From Geobacter sp. UBA2189 (GTDB lineage Bacteria > Desulfobacterota > Desulfuromonadia > Geobacterales > Pseudopelobacteraceae), in the NCBI GenBank assembly GCA_002328035.1, contig DCVL01000028.1, positions 1-16,106 of the forward strand: DNA of 16,106 nucleotides, written 5' to 3'. Positions 5,970 to 14,892 of this stretch are shown piece after piece. Each line of letters starts with the position of its first letter. Position 1 is the stretch's first letter. The notes beneath the pieces were generated by a model. That model saw only the letters and a program-made list of their open reading frames with translations, made no database searches and was not told the DNA's origin. The position numbers and the translations under genes were made by a program.

Positions 5970-7156
5970 ATCTCCCCAAAAAGAAGCAGATCATCATCGG
6001 TATCATAATTATTCTAATGGTATCGGCTGGAGTGGCGGTCGCCAGAAAGTTCCTGTCACCAGCAAAGATCACCTACATAACGGCTCCTGCTACCCATATG
6101 GATCTGGAAGATAGCGTTCTTGCCACCGGCATCCTGAAGGCATTCAAGACGGTGGCAGTAGGCGCACAGGTAAACGGGCAGTTAAAGGCACTACACGTTG
6201 CTTTGGGTACTAAGGTAAAAAAAGGGCAGTTGCTGGCAGAGATCGACCCGGTGTTGCCGCAAAACACCCTTAAAGATGCTGAGGCTCAGGTGGAAAACCT
6301 GCAAGCGCAGAAAAGATCAAAGCAGGCAGTGCTGAAGCAGTATGAATTGGGCTATCGGCGCCAGAGCCAGATGAATGCCAAGGATGCCGGTTCCTGGGCT
6401 GATCTTGAGTCTGCGCAAGCACAATTGGAAAGCACCAAGCATGATATATCCTCCCTTGAAGCCCAGATCAAGAAGGCAATCATTGCGGTTGATACGGCCA
6501 AGGCTAATCTTGGCTATACCCGTATCCATGCACCGATCGACGGTACGGTCATCTCAATCGATACTGAAGAGGGGCAGACGGTGGTGTCGAATCAAACCGC
6601 CACAACGATCCTGACTCTGGCCACGCTGGATACCATGACCGTCAAGGCAAAGATCTCTGAGGCGGACGTAACTCGGGTCAAGCCCGGGCTGGCAAGCTAT
6701 TTTACTCTTCTGGGGGATAGCGATACCCGTTATCATGGCAAATTGCGGGCTATCGAACCAGGTCCGGTATCGAGTGGGACGACAACTACCGGAACAAGCA
6801 GCACCAGCAGTTCCAGTTCAGCGATTTACTACTACGGACTCTTCGAGGTACCAAACCCTGATAACAAGCTCAAAGTATCTATGACAGCACAAGTTGCCAT
6901 TGTACTGAATCAAGCCAGGCAGGCACTCTGTATCCCGGTGTCAGCCCTTGGTGAAAAAACGAAAGACGGCAGGATGACGGTTAAGGTGTTGGCGGGGGAG
7001 CAGACAGAAGTCCGAACGATCCGTACCGGCATCTCCAATAGTGTGCAGATTCAGGTCATAGACGGGTTACGGGATGGCGAAAAGGTTGTCATCGGTGACA
7101 GTTCCAACCTGCCGAAGACCGACACAAATAAAATGCCTCCTCCGGGAAGACGATAG
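5966..7156 (+). CDS. macA: MacA-like periplasmic membrane-fusion protein
   Basis: 396 residues. One N-terminal membrane anchor (about 9-27) with a periplasmic remainder. The biotinyl-lipoyl domain is split: the first half is near VGAQVNGQLKALHVALGTKVKKGQLLAEID (about 65-94) and the second near GYTRIHAPIDGTVISI (about 197-212). A coiled-coil hairpin of about 100-190 lies between. The beta-barrel and membrane-proximal domains follow. An unusual Ser/Thr-rich loop lies near 277-297. It links the inner-membrane ABC transporter to the outer-membrane channel and stimulates its ATPase. It overlaps the repressor gene by 4 bases and ends 2 bases before macB. The family is clear; the exact substrate (macrolide, peptide, lipid or other) is not. 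Confidence 0.9.
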   Translation: MNLPKKKQIIIGIIIILMVSAGVAVARKFLSPAKITYITAPATHMDLEDSVLATGILKAFKTVAVGAQVNGQLKALHVALGTKVKKGQLLAEIDPVLPQNTLKDAEAQVENLQAQKRSKQAVLKQYELGYRRQSQMNAKDAGSWADLESAQAQLESTKHDISSLEAQIKKAIIAVDTAKANLGYTRIHAPIDGTVISIDTEEGQTVVSNQTATTILTLATLDTMTVKAKISEADVTRVKPGLASYFTLLGDSDTRYHGKLRAIEPGPVSSGTTTTGTSSTSSSSSAIYYYGLFEVPNPDNKLKVSMTAQVAIVLNQARQALCIPVSALGEKTKDGRMTVKVLAGEQTEVRTIRTGISNSVQIQVIDGLRDGEKVVIGDSSNLPKTDTNKMPPPGRR

Positions 7157-7158
7157 GT

Positions 7159-9117
7159 ATGGGGAAAGCACTCCTTGAAATACACACCCTAGTGCGTTGT
7201 TTCTCTACAGGGGATCAGCAGGTCGAAGTTCTCAAGGGGATTGATCTGACTATCAACGCCGGAGAGATGGTCGCTATTGTTGGCGCGTCTGGATCAGGGA
7301 AGTCCACGTTGATGAATATTCTCGGTTGCCTGGATCGCCCCAGCGAGGGAAGCTACCTGATTGACGGACGGGAGACCAGCAGCCTGTCAGATGATGAACT
7401 GGCGAGACTTCGGCGCGATTACTTCGGATTTATCTTCCAGCGCTACCACTTGCTGCCGCATCTTACCGCTACCCAGAATGCCGAGATCCCTGCGATCTAT
7501 GCCGGCGTAAAAAAACAGATCCGGCAGGAACGTGCCAGACAGCTACTTGAACGTCTTGGCCTTGGTGAACGATCTGATTATCGCCCCAATCAGCTTTCCG
7601 GTGGCCAGCAGCAGCGGGTCAGTATTGCCCGGGCCTTGATGAATGGCGGTGAGGTCATTCTGGCCGATGAACCAACCGGCGCCCTGGACAGTAAAAGTGG
7701 CGAGGAGATGATGGCGGTGCTGCATGAGCTACATGGCAACGGGCATACCATTATCCTGGTCACCCACGACCAGCAGGTTGCTGCCCATGCCGAACGGATC
7801 ATCGAGATCAGCGACGGTGTGATTATTCGCGACCAGGCCAACCCGAAGCGGCAGGCGATGCCAACAGCTCAATTGTCAACAAGGGTTTCAGCCGAACAGT
7901 CGCCTAATCTTCTCCAGGCTAACTGGGGACGATTTGCCGAAGCCTTCAAGATGGCGCTTATCGCCATGCTGTCGCACCGTATGCGAACCCTGTTGACCAT
8001 GCTGGGAATCATCATCGGTATTACCTCGGTTGTTTCGGTAGTAGCTCTGGGGCAGGGAGCACAACAGAAGGTTATAAAAGATATCAGCGCCATGGGAACG
8101 AATGTTATCGATATTAACCCTGGCAAGGATTGGGGGGACGAGGATGCTGCCAGTATCCAGACCCTGATGCAATCGGATTTGGAGGCGTTAAAGGCGCAGG
8201 TATATGCTGACAGTGCATCACCGGTAACCGGCGGCAGTCAACTGCTGCGCTATCGCAATCTTACCGCCACTGCGTCGGTAAACGGCGTAAGTGAGCAGTA
8301 CTTCCGTGTCAAGGGGTATGAGATTGCGGACGGCATTTCCTTTACTGGCGATGACGTGAAGCAGCAGGCGCAGGTAGTGGTAATTGACCAGAACACCCGT
8401 AAAAAGTTCTTCAGCAACGAAGAGTCCATCGGTAAGATCCTTTTTGTTGGCACGCTGCCCTGTCGGGTTATTGGTGTAAGCAAGGAAAAGGACGGACCAA
8501 TGGGTAACAGCTCAAATCTTGAGGTCTGGATACCCTATACAGCCGCCATGAATCGACTCTTGGGGCAACAATATTTCAGCTCCATTACGATCAGGGTCAA
8601 GGACGGGATATCCAACCAGGTGGCAGAGCAGAGTATCACAAAGTTGATCACCCAGCGCCATGGCCGCAAGGATTTCTACACCAACAGCAGTGACAGCATT
8701 ATGAAAACCATCAACAAGACCACCACCACTTTGAAGCTGATGATTTCGGCCATTGCGGTCATATCGCTTATTGTTGGAGGCATCGGCGTTATGAATATCA
8801 TGCTGGTGTCGGTTACCGAGCGTACTCACGAGATAGGTATCAGGATGGCGGTCGGGGCTCGTCAGGAGGATATCATGCAGCAGTTCCTGATTGAGTCGAT
8901 CCTGGTTTGCCTTTTAGGTGGGATGATCGGCATTGTCAGCTCTTGGGGCGTCGGCAAGGTGTTCTCCTTATTTGTGACCAGCTTTTCCATGCAGTTTTCT
9001 CTTATGTCGATTGTCTCAGCATTCTTCTGTTCAACCATGATCGGTGTCATCTTCGGCTTCCTGCCGGCACGCAATGCGGCTCGCCTGGATCCGATTGAAG
9101 CGCTCGCCAGGGAGTAA
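7159..9117 (+). CDS. macB: MacB-type ABC efflux transporter (ATPase-permease)
   Basis: 652 residues, normal MacB length. N-terminal nucleotide-binding domain: Walker A GASGSGKST (42-50), Q-loop Gln94, signature LSGGQQQR (146-153), Walker B VILADEP (166-172), His-loop His203. Then a linker, first transmembrane helix at about 278-298, a large periplasmic domain, and three C-terminal helices with the FtsX/MacB motif region (VMNIMLVSVTERTHEIGIRMAVGAR). MacB works as a dimer, using ATP to drive substrates from the periplasm through MacA and a TolC-like channel. All catalytic motifs are intact. It lies 2 bases after the fusion-protein gene and 5 bases before the channel gene. Confidence 0.93.
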   Translation: MGKALLEIHTLVRCFSTGDQQVEVLKGIDLTINAGEMVAIVGASGSGKSTLMNILGCLDRPSEGSYLIDGRETSSLSDDELARLRRDYFGFIFQRYHLLPHLTATQNAEIPAIYAGVKKQIRQERARQLLERLGLGERSDYRPNQLSGGQQQRVSIARALMNGGEVILADEPTGALDSKSGEEMMAVLHELHGNGHTIILVTHDQQVAAHAERIIEISDGVIIRDQANPKRQAMPTAQLSTRVSAEQSPNLLQANWGRFAEAFKMALIAMLSHRMRTLLTMLGIIIGITSVVSVVALGQGAQQKVIKDISAMGTNVIDINPGKDWGDEDAASIQTLMQSDLEALKAQVYADSASPVTGGSQLLRYRNLTATASVNGVSEQYFRVKGYEIADGISFTGDDVKQQAQVVVIDQNTRKKFFSNEESIGKILFVGTLPCRVIGVSKEKDGPMGNSSNLEVWIPYTAAMNRLLGQQYFSSITIRVKDGISNQVAEQSITKLITQRHGRKDFYTNSSDSIMKTINKTTTTLKLMISAIAVISLIVGGIGVMNIMLVSVTERTHEIGIRMAVGARQEDIMQQFLIESILVCLLGGMIGIVSSWGVGKVFSLFVTSFSMQFSLMSIVSAFFCSTMIGVIFGFLPARNAARLDPIEALARE

Positions 9118-9122
9118 CTATC

Positions 9123-10544
9123 ATGCCTCGCCTGTTTTTTAACCTTATCGGCTTTACCTTGGCACTCTGCGTGATTCTGCTGCTCAGTAGTTGCAGTCTG
9201 TTGCCCCGTTCTGAGTTTGTCCAGCCGCAGGTAACGCTGCCAACAGCGTGGCAGCAACAACAGGTGGTTGATGGTGCCAGCATTGCCGCTGGTGAGGCAT
9301 GGTGGAAGAGTTTCAATGATCCGCTGCTTGATCAACTGATTGAGCGGGCTCTGCGTAGCAACAACGATCTGGCTGTGGCAGCCATCAAGGTAAGGCGGGC
9401 ACAGCTACAGGCCGGTCTGGCCAACACCAACCTGACCCCGTCCTTGAATGTGGGTTCAACCAGCAGTCTCAGCCAGGATCTGACCAGCAAAACTACAACC
9501 CAGAGCCATGGCGTTACCGGCCAGCTTAGCTACGAGCTTGATCTGTGGGGCAGGCTGGCCAGTATCCGTGATGCAGCCCGTTGGGAGGCGGAGGCAACTG
9601 AGCAGGAACGTCGCAGCACCGCCTTAAGCCTGATCGGCACCGTTGCAACCGCCTACTGGCAGGTTGCCTGGCTGAACCAGCGGATCAGTCTGGCTGAGGC
9701 GAGTATTGCCGCTGCTGAAAAGACGGTTCAGCTTGTGCAGATCAAGTATCAGTCCGGTGCAGTATCCGGCATTGATCTGGTTCAGGCAGAGCAGACCGTT
9801 GCCTCCCAGCAGGCCACCCTGGTTCAGTTGCAGCAACAACGGCTAGAGGCACGCAATGCCCTGGCAATTCTATTTGATCAGGCTCCGCAGCAGCATCTGC
9901 CAGAACAACAACGCCTGCCTGAAACAACACTACCGGCCATCAAAGCAGGGCTGCCGGTTGAACTGCTGGCCAGACGGCCTGACCTGCGGGCAGCGGAGTT
10001 GCGATTGCGGGAATATCTTGCCAACGTGGATGCCAGCCGAGCCAGCTTCTATCCCACCTTTACCCTGACCGGCAGCCTGACCAGCAGCAGTATCAGTCTG
10101 GAACAGGTTCTGAAGAATCCCATTGCGACCCTGGGTGCTGGGCTGACACTGCCGTTTCTGCAGTGGAACACAGCCAGGCTGACGGTTGCGGTTTCACAGA
10201 GCAGTTACGAAGAGGCTGTGGTCAATTTCAGACAGACCCTCTACAAGGCGCTTGGTGATGTAGAGAACAGCCTCTCTGCTATGCGCAGCTATCAGGAACA
10301 GGGAAAGCATCTGGAGCGAGCCCTGCAACTGGCACAACAGTCAGAACAAAGGGCTGCGGTTCGTTATCAGGCAGGGGCAACAGGGGTGCAGGCCTGGCTG
10401 GATGAACAGGAGCGTTGTAGAACCGCTGAGATAGAACTCCTGGAAAACCGACGGAACAGCCTCAAGGCTCGTATGACACTCTATCAGGCACTTGGCGGTG
10501 GAGAAACCTTCGCCCATGGTACGGCCAAGGATCTGGTCAGATGA
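9123..10544 (+). CDS. NodT/OprM-family outer-membrane efflux lipoprotein
   Basis: 473 residues. Signal peptide with lipobox LSSC, Cys24 being the likely lipidation site. Two outer-membrane efflux (OEP) repeats follow. Family marks seen: EAWWKSFNDPLLDQLIERAL near the start, ELDLWGRL, then PVELLARRPDLRAAELRLR between the repeats, and a second long coiled coil containing GDVENSLSAM. It should form the trimeric outer-membrane duct for the MacAB pair. It is last in the operon. NodT-type channels more often accompany RND pumps, but MacAB operons with their own OprM-like channel are known. Confidence 0.9.
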   Translation: MPRLFFNLIGFTLALCVILLLSSCSLLPRSEFVQPQVTLPTAWQQQQVVDGASIAAGEAWWKSFNDPLLDQLIERALRSNNDLAVAAIKVRRAQLQAGLANTNLTPSLNVGSTSSLSQDLTSKTTTQSHGVTGQLSYELDLWGRLASIRDAARWEAEATEQERRSTALSLIGTVATAYWQVAWLNQRISLAEASIAAAEKTVQLVQIKYQSGAVSGIDLVQAEQTVASQQATLVQLQQQRLEARNALAILFDQAPQQHLPEQQRLPETTLPAIKAGLPVELLARRPDLRAAELRLREYLANVDASRASFYPTFTLTGSLTSSSISLEQVLKNPIATLGAGLTLPFLQWNTARLTVAVSQSSYEEAVVNFRQTLYKALGDVENSLSAMRSYQEQGKHLERALQLAQQSEQRAAVRYQAGATGVQAWLDEQERCRTAEIELLENRRNSLKARMTLYQALGGGETFAHGTAKDLVR

Positions 10545-10689
10545 CTGCAAAACCACTGGAAACAGGGCTTCACGGATATCATCCGCCTCTATATATTATG
10601 GGATCAGGTTATACTTATTGCTATTTAATAGCTCTGACCTCACACCGTTACTCAGCAAGTTAAGCTCGGAAGTTTTAAAAAATGGCAAT

Positions 10690-10729
10690 AAAAAAAGCCA
10701 TTAAAATCAAGGATGACTTTAATGGCTTT
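10690..10729 (-). terminator. Intrinsic terminator after tRNA-Leu, perhaps bidirectional
   Basis: Perfect 12-bp arms AAAGCCATTAAA / TTTAATGGCTTT (10694-10705 and 10718-10729) around a 12-base loop. On the minus strand the right arm runs into seven T. It lies 9 bases past the tRNA 3' end. On the plus strand the hairpin is followed only by a broken T run, so it may terminate the efflux operon weakly as well. Confidence 0.8.
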
Positions 10730-10738
10730 AATTCTATT

Positions 10739-10825
10739 TGGTGCCCAGGACTAGACTCGAACTAGCACACCCTTGCGAGCACAAGAACCTGAATCTTGCG
10801 TGTCTACCAATTCCACCACCTGGGC
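10739..10825 (-). tRNA. tRNA-Leu (anticodon CAG)
   Basis: 87 bases including encoded CCA. Acceptor arms GCCCAGG and CCTGGGC pair fully; discriminator A. The D-arm contains GGTGGAATTGGTAGACACG, typical of leucine tRNAs. The anticodon stem CAAGA/TCTTG encloses the loop TTCAGGT, giving anticodon CAG for CUG codons. A long variable arm (TGCTCGCAAGGGTGTG region) supports the class II Leu identity, and the T-arm has GTTCGAGTC. Confidence 0.95.
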
Positions 10826-10886
10826 ACAGAGCGGTTTTTTTAGCATTCCAACAGCTCTAATGCAAGCTGTTTTTTAAAAATAACAT

Positions 10887-10920
10887 AAAATGAACCGGCC
10901 ACCCCTTTGGAGATGGCCGG
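10887..10920 (-). terminator. Probable terminator of glnK-amtB
   Basis: Stem CCGGCCA/TGGCCGG (10895-10901 and 10914-10920) 25 bases past the amtB stop. On the minus strand the hairpin is followed by TTCATTTTATG, a moderate T-rich tail. Confidence 0.6.
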
Positions 10921-10945
10921 ATTTAAAGTCAGCCTTATAGCGGGA

Positions 10946-12409
10946 CTACATGTTATAGCCTGATTCACTGTGCTGAGTCTGGTCAAGACCCATGATCTCG
11001 TCTTCCTTCTCAACACGCAGGCCAATGGTCTTGTCGAGGATGAAGGCTATGATCAGCGTTACTACCAGCGCATAAAGACCCGCTGCCACTATGGCTATGA
11101 TCTGTGTCATAAACTGCTTCATGTCGCCCATCAGCAGGCCTTTGGCGCCGACGGTGGCAAAGACACCGGTCAGGATTGCGCCCAGGGTTCCCCCAACACC
11201 ATGTACGCCGAAGGCATCCAGGGAGTCGTCATACTTCAGCCTGGCCTTGACAAGGATGGCGCCGTAACATACCAGACCTGCAGCAACACCGATAATCAGG
11301 GCAGCACCGGGCTGCACAAAACCGGCAGCGGGAGTGATGCCAACCAAACCGGCAACTACGCCGGAACCGAAACCAAGGGCAGATGGCTTGCCGGAGTGCA
11401 TCCATTCAGCAACCATCCAGGCCAGGCCACCGGCAGCCGGAGCGATGGTTGTGGTCATAAAGGCCAGACCTGCCAGACCGCCAGCCGCATCAGAGGTGTT
11501 CATACCAACCACGGCGGAACCTGCGTTGAAACCGAACCAGCCGAACCAGAGCAGACCTACACCCAGCATGGTCATCGGCAGACTGTGGGGAGCCATCCTC
11601 TCAGTCGGGAAACCGTGACGCTTGCCTACAAAGAACAGCAGAGCCAGAGCCGATATACCCGAGGAGAGGTGTACGACGGTACCACCGGCAAAGTCCAGAG
11701 CACCTTTCTTGAACAGCCAACCATCAACCATCCAGACCCAGTGAGCCAGAGGATCGTAGACCAGAGTGGTCCAGAGCAGGACAAAGGCGCACCAAGCGGC
11801 AAACTTGATCCGTTCGGCTATGGCTCCAGAGATCAGAGCGACTGTAATCATGGCAAACATCCCCTGGAACATGGCAAAGACATACTCAGGAATGGCGCCT
11901 GGCTCTGTAGTTACGTTCTGGAACAGTGTGTAGACCGGAGCGCCGTCCTTGAATGTGATCAGGCCATTAAACAGCATCTTGGACAGGTTTCCCACAACTC
12001 CTCCGCCGGCATCAGGGCCAAAGGCAAGCGAGTAGCCGAGCAATGCCCACTGTACGCCAACAATACCCATTGCAACAAAGGAATGCATCATGGTTGAGAG
12101 AACGTTCTTATGGCGAACCATGCCGCCGTAAAACAGAGCCAATCCGGGTACCATCAGCAGAACCAGCGCCGACGAGACCAGCATCCATGCAGTGTCGCCG
12201 GTATTGAGTACAGGATCGACGTTTTTGGGAGCCTCGGCTGCTGACGGAGCCGCTGCCGGTGCTACAGCAGGGGCATCAGGTACCTTCACCGCCTCAGCGG
12301 CTACTGCTGTAGCGGGCGCAACATCCTTTTTCTCCTCTGCTATCGCCGGCACCGTAAGTGCCGTGCATAGTGCCAACATTACAATGGTAAGTGACTGTTT
12401 CAGTTTCAT
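10946..12409 (-). CDS. amtB: AmtB-type ammonium transporter with cleavable signal peptide
   Basis: 487 residues. Signal peptide 1-24 (VPAIA), then an Ala/Pro-rich extracytoplasmic linker of about 40 residues before the first membrane helix near 73. Eleven membrane spans follow. The twin pore histidines are present: His247 in GTVVHLSSG and His403 in GVHGVGG. The phenylalanine gate region is seen at MFQGMF and WFGWFGFNAGSA. It conducts ammonium into the cell; the paired PII protein would block it when nitrogen is plentiful. The ATG at 12409 is chosen over the TTG at 12415 because AGGAGG sits 6 bases before it. The gene follows glnK after 41 bases. The linker is longer than in E. coli AmtB. Confidence 0.93.
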   Translation of the reverse strand: MKLKQSLTIVMLALCTALTVPAIAEEKKDVAPATAVAAEAVKVPDAPAVAPAAAPSAAEAPKNVDPVLNTGDTAWMLVSSALVLLMVPGLALFYGGMVRHKNVLSTMMHSFVAMGIVGVQWALLGYSLAFGPDAGGGVVGNLSKMLFNGLITFKDGAPVYTLFQNVTTEPGAIPEYVFAMFQGMFAMITVALISGAIAERIKFAAWCAFVLLWTTLVYDPLAHWVWMVDGWLFKKGALDFAGGTVVHLSSGISALALLFFVGKRHGFPTERMAPHSLPMTMLGVGLLWFGWFGFNAGSAVVGMNTSDAAGGLAGLAFMTTTIAPAAGGLAWMVAEWMHSGKPSALGFGSGVVAGLVGITPAAGFVQPGAALIIGVAAGLVCYGAILVKARLKYDDSLDAFGVHGVGGTLGAILTGVFATVGAKGLLMGDMKQFMTQIIAIVAAGLYALVVTLIIAFILDKTIGLRVEKEDEIMGLDQTQHSESGYNM

Positions 12410-12450
12410 GACCAACCTCCTGAATATCTGAATAAAGTTTTCTGTATTTT

Positions 12451-12789
12451 TTAGATGGCGTCGCCGCCGGTCTCTCCTGTTCTGATCCTTACAGCCTCTT
12501 CCAGGGCAATTACAAAGATCTTGCCGTCTCCTATCCTGCCGGTCTTTGCTGTATTTTGTATGCTTTCCACAACTTTTCCTACCATTTCGTCAGGAACAGC
12601 TATTTCAAGTTTCACCTTGGGAATGAAGTCCACGACATATTCAGCGCCACGGTACAGCTCTGTATGACCTTTTTGGCGACCGAACCCTTTCACCTCACTT
12701 ACGGTAATTCCATCAATCCCGATTTCGTTAAGGGCATCCTTGACTTCATCCAGCTTGAACGGTTTGATGATAGCCTCTACCAGTTTCAT
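12451..12789 (-). CDS. glnK: Nitrogen regulatory PII protein GlnK
   Basis: 112 residues, the standard PII length. The T-loop VKGFGRQKGHTELYRGAEYVVDF carries Tyr51, the uridylylation site. TGRIGDGKIFV with Lys90, and Arg101/Arg103, form the ATP/2-oxoglutarate-binding site. It senses energy and nitrogen state and binds AmtB at the membrane when glutamine is high. AGGAGG lies 8 bases before the ATG. It is first in the operon with amtB. Linkage to amtB makes the GlnK name more likely than GlnB. Confidence 0.95.
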   Translation of the reverse strand: MKLVEAIIKPFKLDEVKDALNEIGIDGITVSEVKGFGRQKGHTELYRGAEYVVDFIPKVKLEIAVPDEMVGKVVESIQNTAKTGRIGDGKIFVIALEEAVRIRTGETGGDAI

Positions 12790-12844
12790 GTTGTAAACCT
12801 CCTTTCAGTTTTCATACTGTATGGTTCCAATTAAGATTCTGTCC

Positions 12845-12873
12845 AAAAAACCCGGGGGCCTGACACCCCCGGT
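12845..12873 (-). terminator. Intrinsic terminator in the glnK leader (probable attenuator)
   Basis: On the minus strand CCGGGGG, a 7-base loop, CCCCCGG, then G and six T. It lies about 55-85 bases before the glnK ATG and downstream of the sigma-54 promoter. No other minus-strand gene lies upstream within the divergent region, so its only visible target is transcription heading into glnK-amtB. This suggests that an antitermination step is needed. Confidence 0.75.
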
Positions 12874-12923
12874 AAAAGAAGGAGGACAGCGGTATTATGC
12901 AACGTCTGTCTTGATCTCTATAA

Positions 12924-12939
12924 AGCAGTGTCTGTGCCA
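12924..12939 (-). promoter_or_regulatory. Sigma-54 (-24/-12) promoter of glnK-amtB
   Basis: TGGCAC at 12939-12934 (minus), five bases, then CTGCT: the invariant GG and GC are present with the required 10-base spacing, and one mismatch to TTGC[A/T]. Sigma-54 promoters are the norm for glnK-amtB, activated by NtrC-type regulators. I did not find a convincing NtrC site pair in the remaining upstream DNA. Confidence 0.75.
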
Positions 12940-13064
12940 TTTTTATATTTATCATAATTTCAGTCTGTTATCAGATTCAAGATATCAGAGAAGAACAACC
13001 TCTGCACAAAAAACAGGCAGCTAGTGGCTGCTCAAGCCTGGATGTAGTGCAACGTGTGATATCT

Positions 13065-13092
13065 TTGACCAAAAGAGAAACTGTGCTAGGCT
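13065..13092 (+). promoter_or_regulatory. Probable sigma-70 promoter of the Rieske gene
   Basis: TTGACC at 13065-13070, a 16-base spacer, then an extended -10 TGCTAGGCT (13084-13092). The ATG follows 42 bases later. Moderate match only. Confidence 0.45.
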
Positions 13093-13134
13093 AAGGCAGT
13101 TCTAAATAATGAAAAGCTGAAAGGAGTGTGTGCC

Positions 13135-13434
13135 ATGCCGGTTGTAGCTCGCCTGCAAGAGATTCCCAATCTTGGAAAAAAGAAGATAGAGTTGAATGGA
13201 GAAGAGATACTGCTGATAAATATGAAGGGAAGCATCTATGCAGTTGAGGCGGAGTGTCCTCATCAGGGAGCCCCTCTTGCAGCTGCTATCCTTAAGGAAG
13301 GCTATCTCTCATGCCCACGTCATGGTTATCGATATGATCTGAAGGATGGCAGTTGTAAGGATTTCCCTGAGTACAGGCTTAAAACCTGGCCGGTGCATGT
13401 TGAGAACGGTGAGATAATTGTTGAGCCCGCCTGA
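13135..13434 (+). CDS. Rieske [2Fe-2S] ferredoxin-like protein
   Basis: 99 residues, a single Rieske domain. The cluster ligands are Cys41-x-His43 (CPHQGAPL) and Cys60-x2-His63 (CPRHGYRYDL), both loops intact and spaced as in NirD-like and dioxygenase-ferredoxin proteins. It has no signal peptide or membrane anchor, so it should be a cytoplasmic one-electron carrier or a small redox subunit; the partner is not in this window. The ATG at 13135 has AAGGAG 8 bases upstream and is preferred over the GTG at 13126. The cardiolipin synthase gene follows after 19 bases, or overlaps if it uses an earlier TTG. Confidence 0.88.
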   Translation: MPVVARLQEIPNLGKKKIELNGEEILLINMKGSIYAVEAECPHQGAPLAAAILKEGYLSCPRHGYRYDLKDGSCKDFPEYRLKTWPVHVENGEIIVEPA

Positions 13435-13453
13435 AAGGGTCATAATTGACGAC

Positions 13454-14872
13454 ATGACCCTTATCACGCTGACAGTGGTTGCAATAGCCACCACTGTCTG
13501 GGCTGTTGGTCATGCCCTGCTGAACAAGCGGGATCCCCGTTCTGCGCTTGTCTGGGTCAGTCTTAGCCTCGCCATGCCACTTGTCGGGCCTCTTGCCTAT
13601 TGGTTGCTCGGGATTAACCGGATTACCCGTCGTGCTCACAAATGGCACAAGACTGGACGCAGAACCGGAATACAGAATTTTTCCCCTGTTGAAGAGCATT
13701 CGATTATTGAACTGCCTGACGACTACAGCTCTTTATACAATCTGGAGTATCTGGCTGACAGGGTTGCCAAAACCCGAACCCAGATGGGTAACAGCATTAT
13801 TCCGCTTATAAACGGTGAAGAGGCATATCCTGCAATGCTCGATACGATAAATCGAGCCAATCATACGATCCACTTATGCTGTTATATCTTTGATGGAAAT
13901 CTGATAGGGGAACAATTTGTAAAAGCACTGAGCGCTGCTGTAAATCGTGGCGTATCGGTAAGGGTCATTGTAGATGCAATGGGTGAGCGCTACAGTAAAG
14001 TGACAGCAAGAAAGGCGTTGGCAGGGAGCGGAGTTGATATCCGTCATTTTCTGCCACTGTATAAAGGGCCGTTTATAAATCTTCGGAATCACCGCAAGCT
14101 TCTTATAGTTGATGGTCTGTATGCCTACACAGGCGGCATGAATATCCGAAGCAACCATTGTATAGAGACCGCTGATCCAGACTCAGCCGCAAGCGATCTG
14201 CACTTTAAGGTAAAGGGACATGTTGTTGGAGATCTACAGAGGATCTTTCTGGAAGACTGGTTTTTTGTAACAGGGAAGCGCCTTGATGACCCCACTCTAT
14301 TTCCTGAACTTAAACCTGAAGGGACTGCATTTGCCAGAGCTATTTCAGATGGACCTGACAGGGCATTCAGGAAGCTTGAGTGGATCGTCATGGGTGCACT
14401 GGCAACAGCGAAAAAAAGAGTGCGTATAATGACCCCTTATTTCATACCAGACAGGCCGATGGTTACCGCACTGATTACCGCCGCGCTGCAAGGGGTTGAT
14501 GTAACCTTGATACTGCCAAAGATGAACAATCTGCCTTTTGTAGCATGGGCATCCCGCGCTTCATACTGGGAGTTGATTAAAAACGGAGTGAAGATATTGG
14601 AGCAGCCTCCCCCTTTTGCCCATACCAAGCTGCTGCTGGTTGATGATCTATGGTCGCTTATCGGTTCAGCCAACTTTGACACCCGCAGCTTCAGGCTCAA
14701 CTTTGAGCTGAATCTCTCCATTTTTGACACAGGGCTTGCGGCAGAACTTGATAATCATTTTGAAAAGATAAAGGCAAAATCAAAATGCATAACCCTTAAA
14801 GAGATGGATGGACGCCCTCTGCCTGTAAAATTGAGGGATGCTGCGGCAAGACTTTTTTCTCCCTACCTTTAA
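13454..14872 (+). CDS. cls: Cardiolipin synthase, two-HKD phospholipase D family
   Basis: 472 residues, close to the usual ClsA length. Two N-terminal membrane helices (about 2-22 and 30-54) around LLNKRDPRSALVWV. Then two catalytic phospholipase-D domains with HRKLLIVD (213-220) followed by GGMN, and HTKLLLVD (390-397) followed by GSANFD; both HxK(x)4D motifs are intact. It joins two phosphatidylglycerol molecules into cardiolipin at the inner membrane. The ATG at 13454 is chosen because it places the first helix at the N terminus as in the family. Its ribosome site is poor, and a TTG at 13418, overlapping the Rieske gene, is the alternative. The downstream gene starts 20 bases after the stop. 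Confidence 0.9.
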   Translation: MTLITLTVVAIATTVWAVGHALLNKRDPRSALVWVSLSLAMPLVGPLAYWLLGINRITRRAHKWHKTGRRTGIQNFSPVEEHSIIELPDDYSSLYNLEYLADRVAKTRTQMGNSIIPLINGEEAYPAMLDTINRANHTIHLCCYIFDGNLIGEQFVKALSAAVNRGVSVRVIVDAMGERYSKVTARKALAGSGVDIRHFLPLYKGPFINLRNHRKLLIVDGLYAYTGGMNIRSNHCIETADPDSAASDLHFKVKGHVVGDLQRIFLEDWFFVTGKRLDDPTLFPELKPEGTAFARAISDGPDRAFRKLEWIVMGALATAKKRVRIMTPYFIPDRPMVTALITAALQGVDVTLILPKMNNLPFVAWASRASYWELIKNGVKILEQPPPFAHTKLLLVDDLWSLIGSANFDTRSFRLNFELNLSIFDTGLAAELDNHFEKIKAKSKCITLKEMDGRPLPVKLRDAAARLFSPYL

Positions 14873-14892
14873 TATCGCTTGAAGGAAAACAA

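Noticed and set aside
10970..12097. Long plus-strand frame of 375 codons
   Set aside because: Fully antisense to amtB, which has all Amt motifs; the product is Gln/His/Gly rich without domains.
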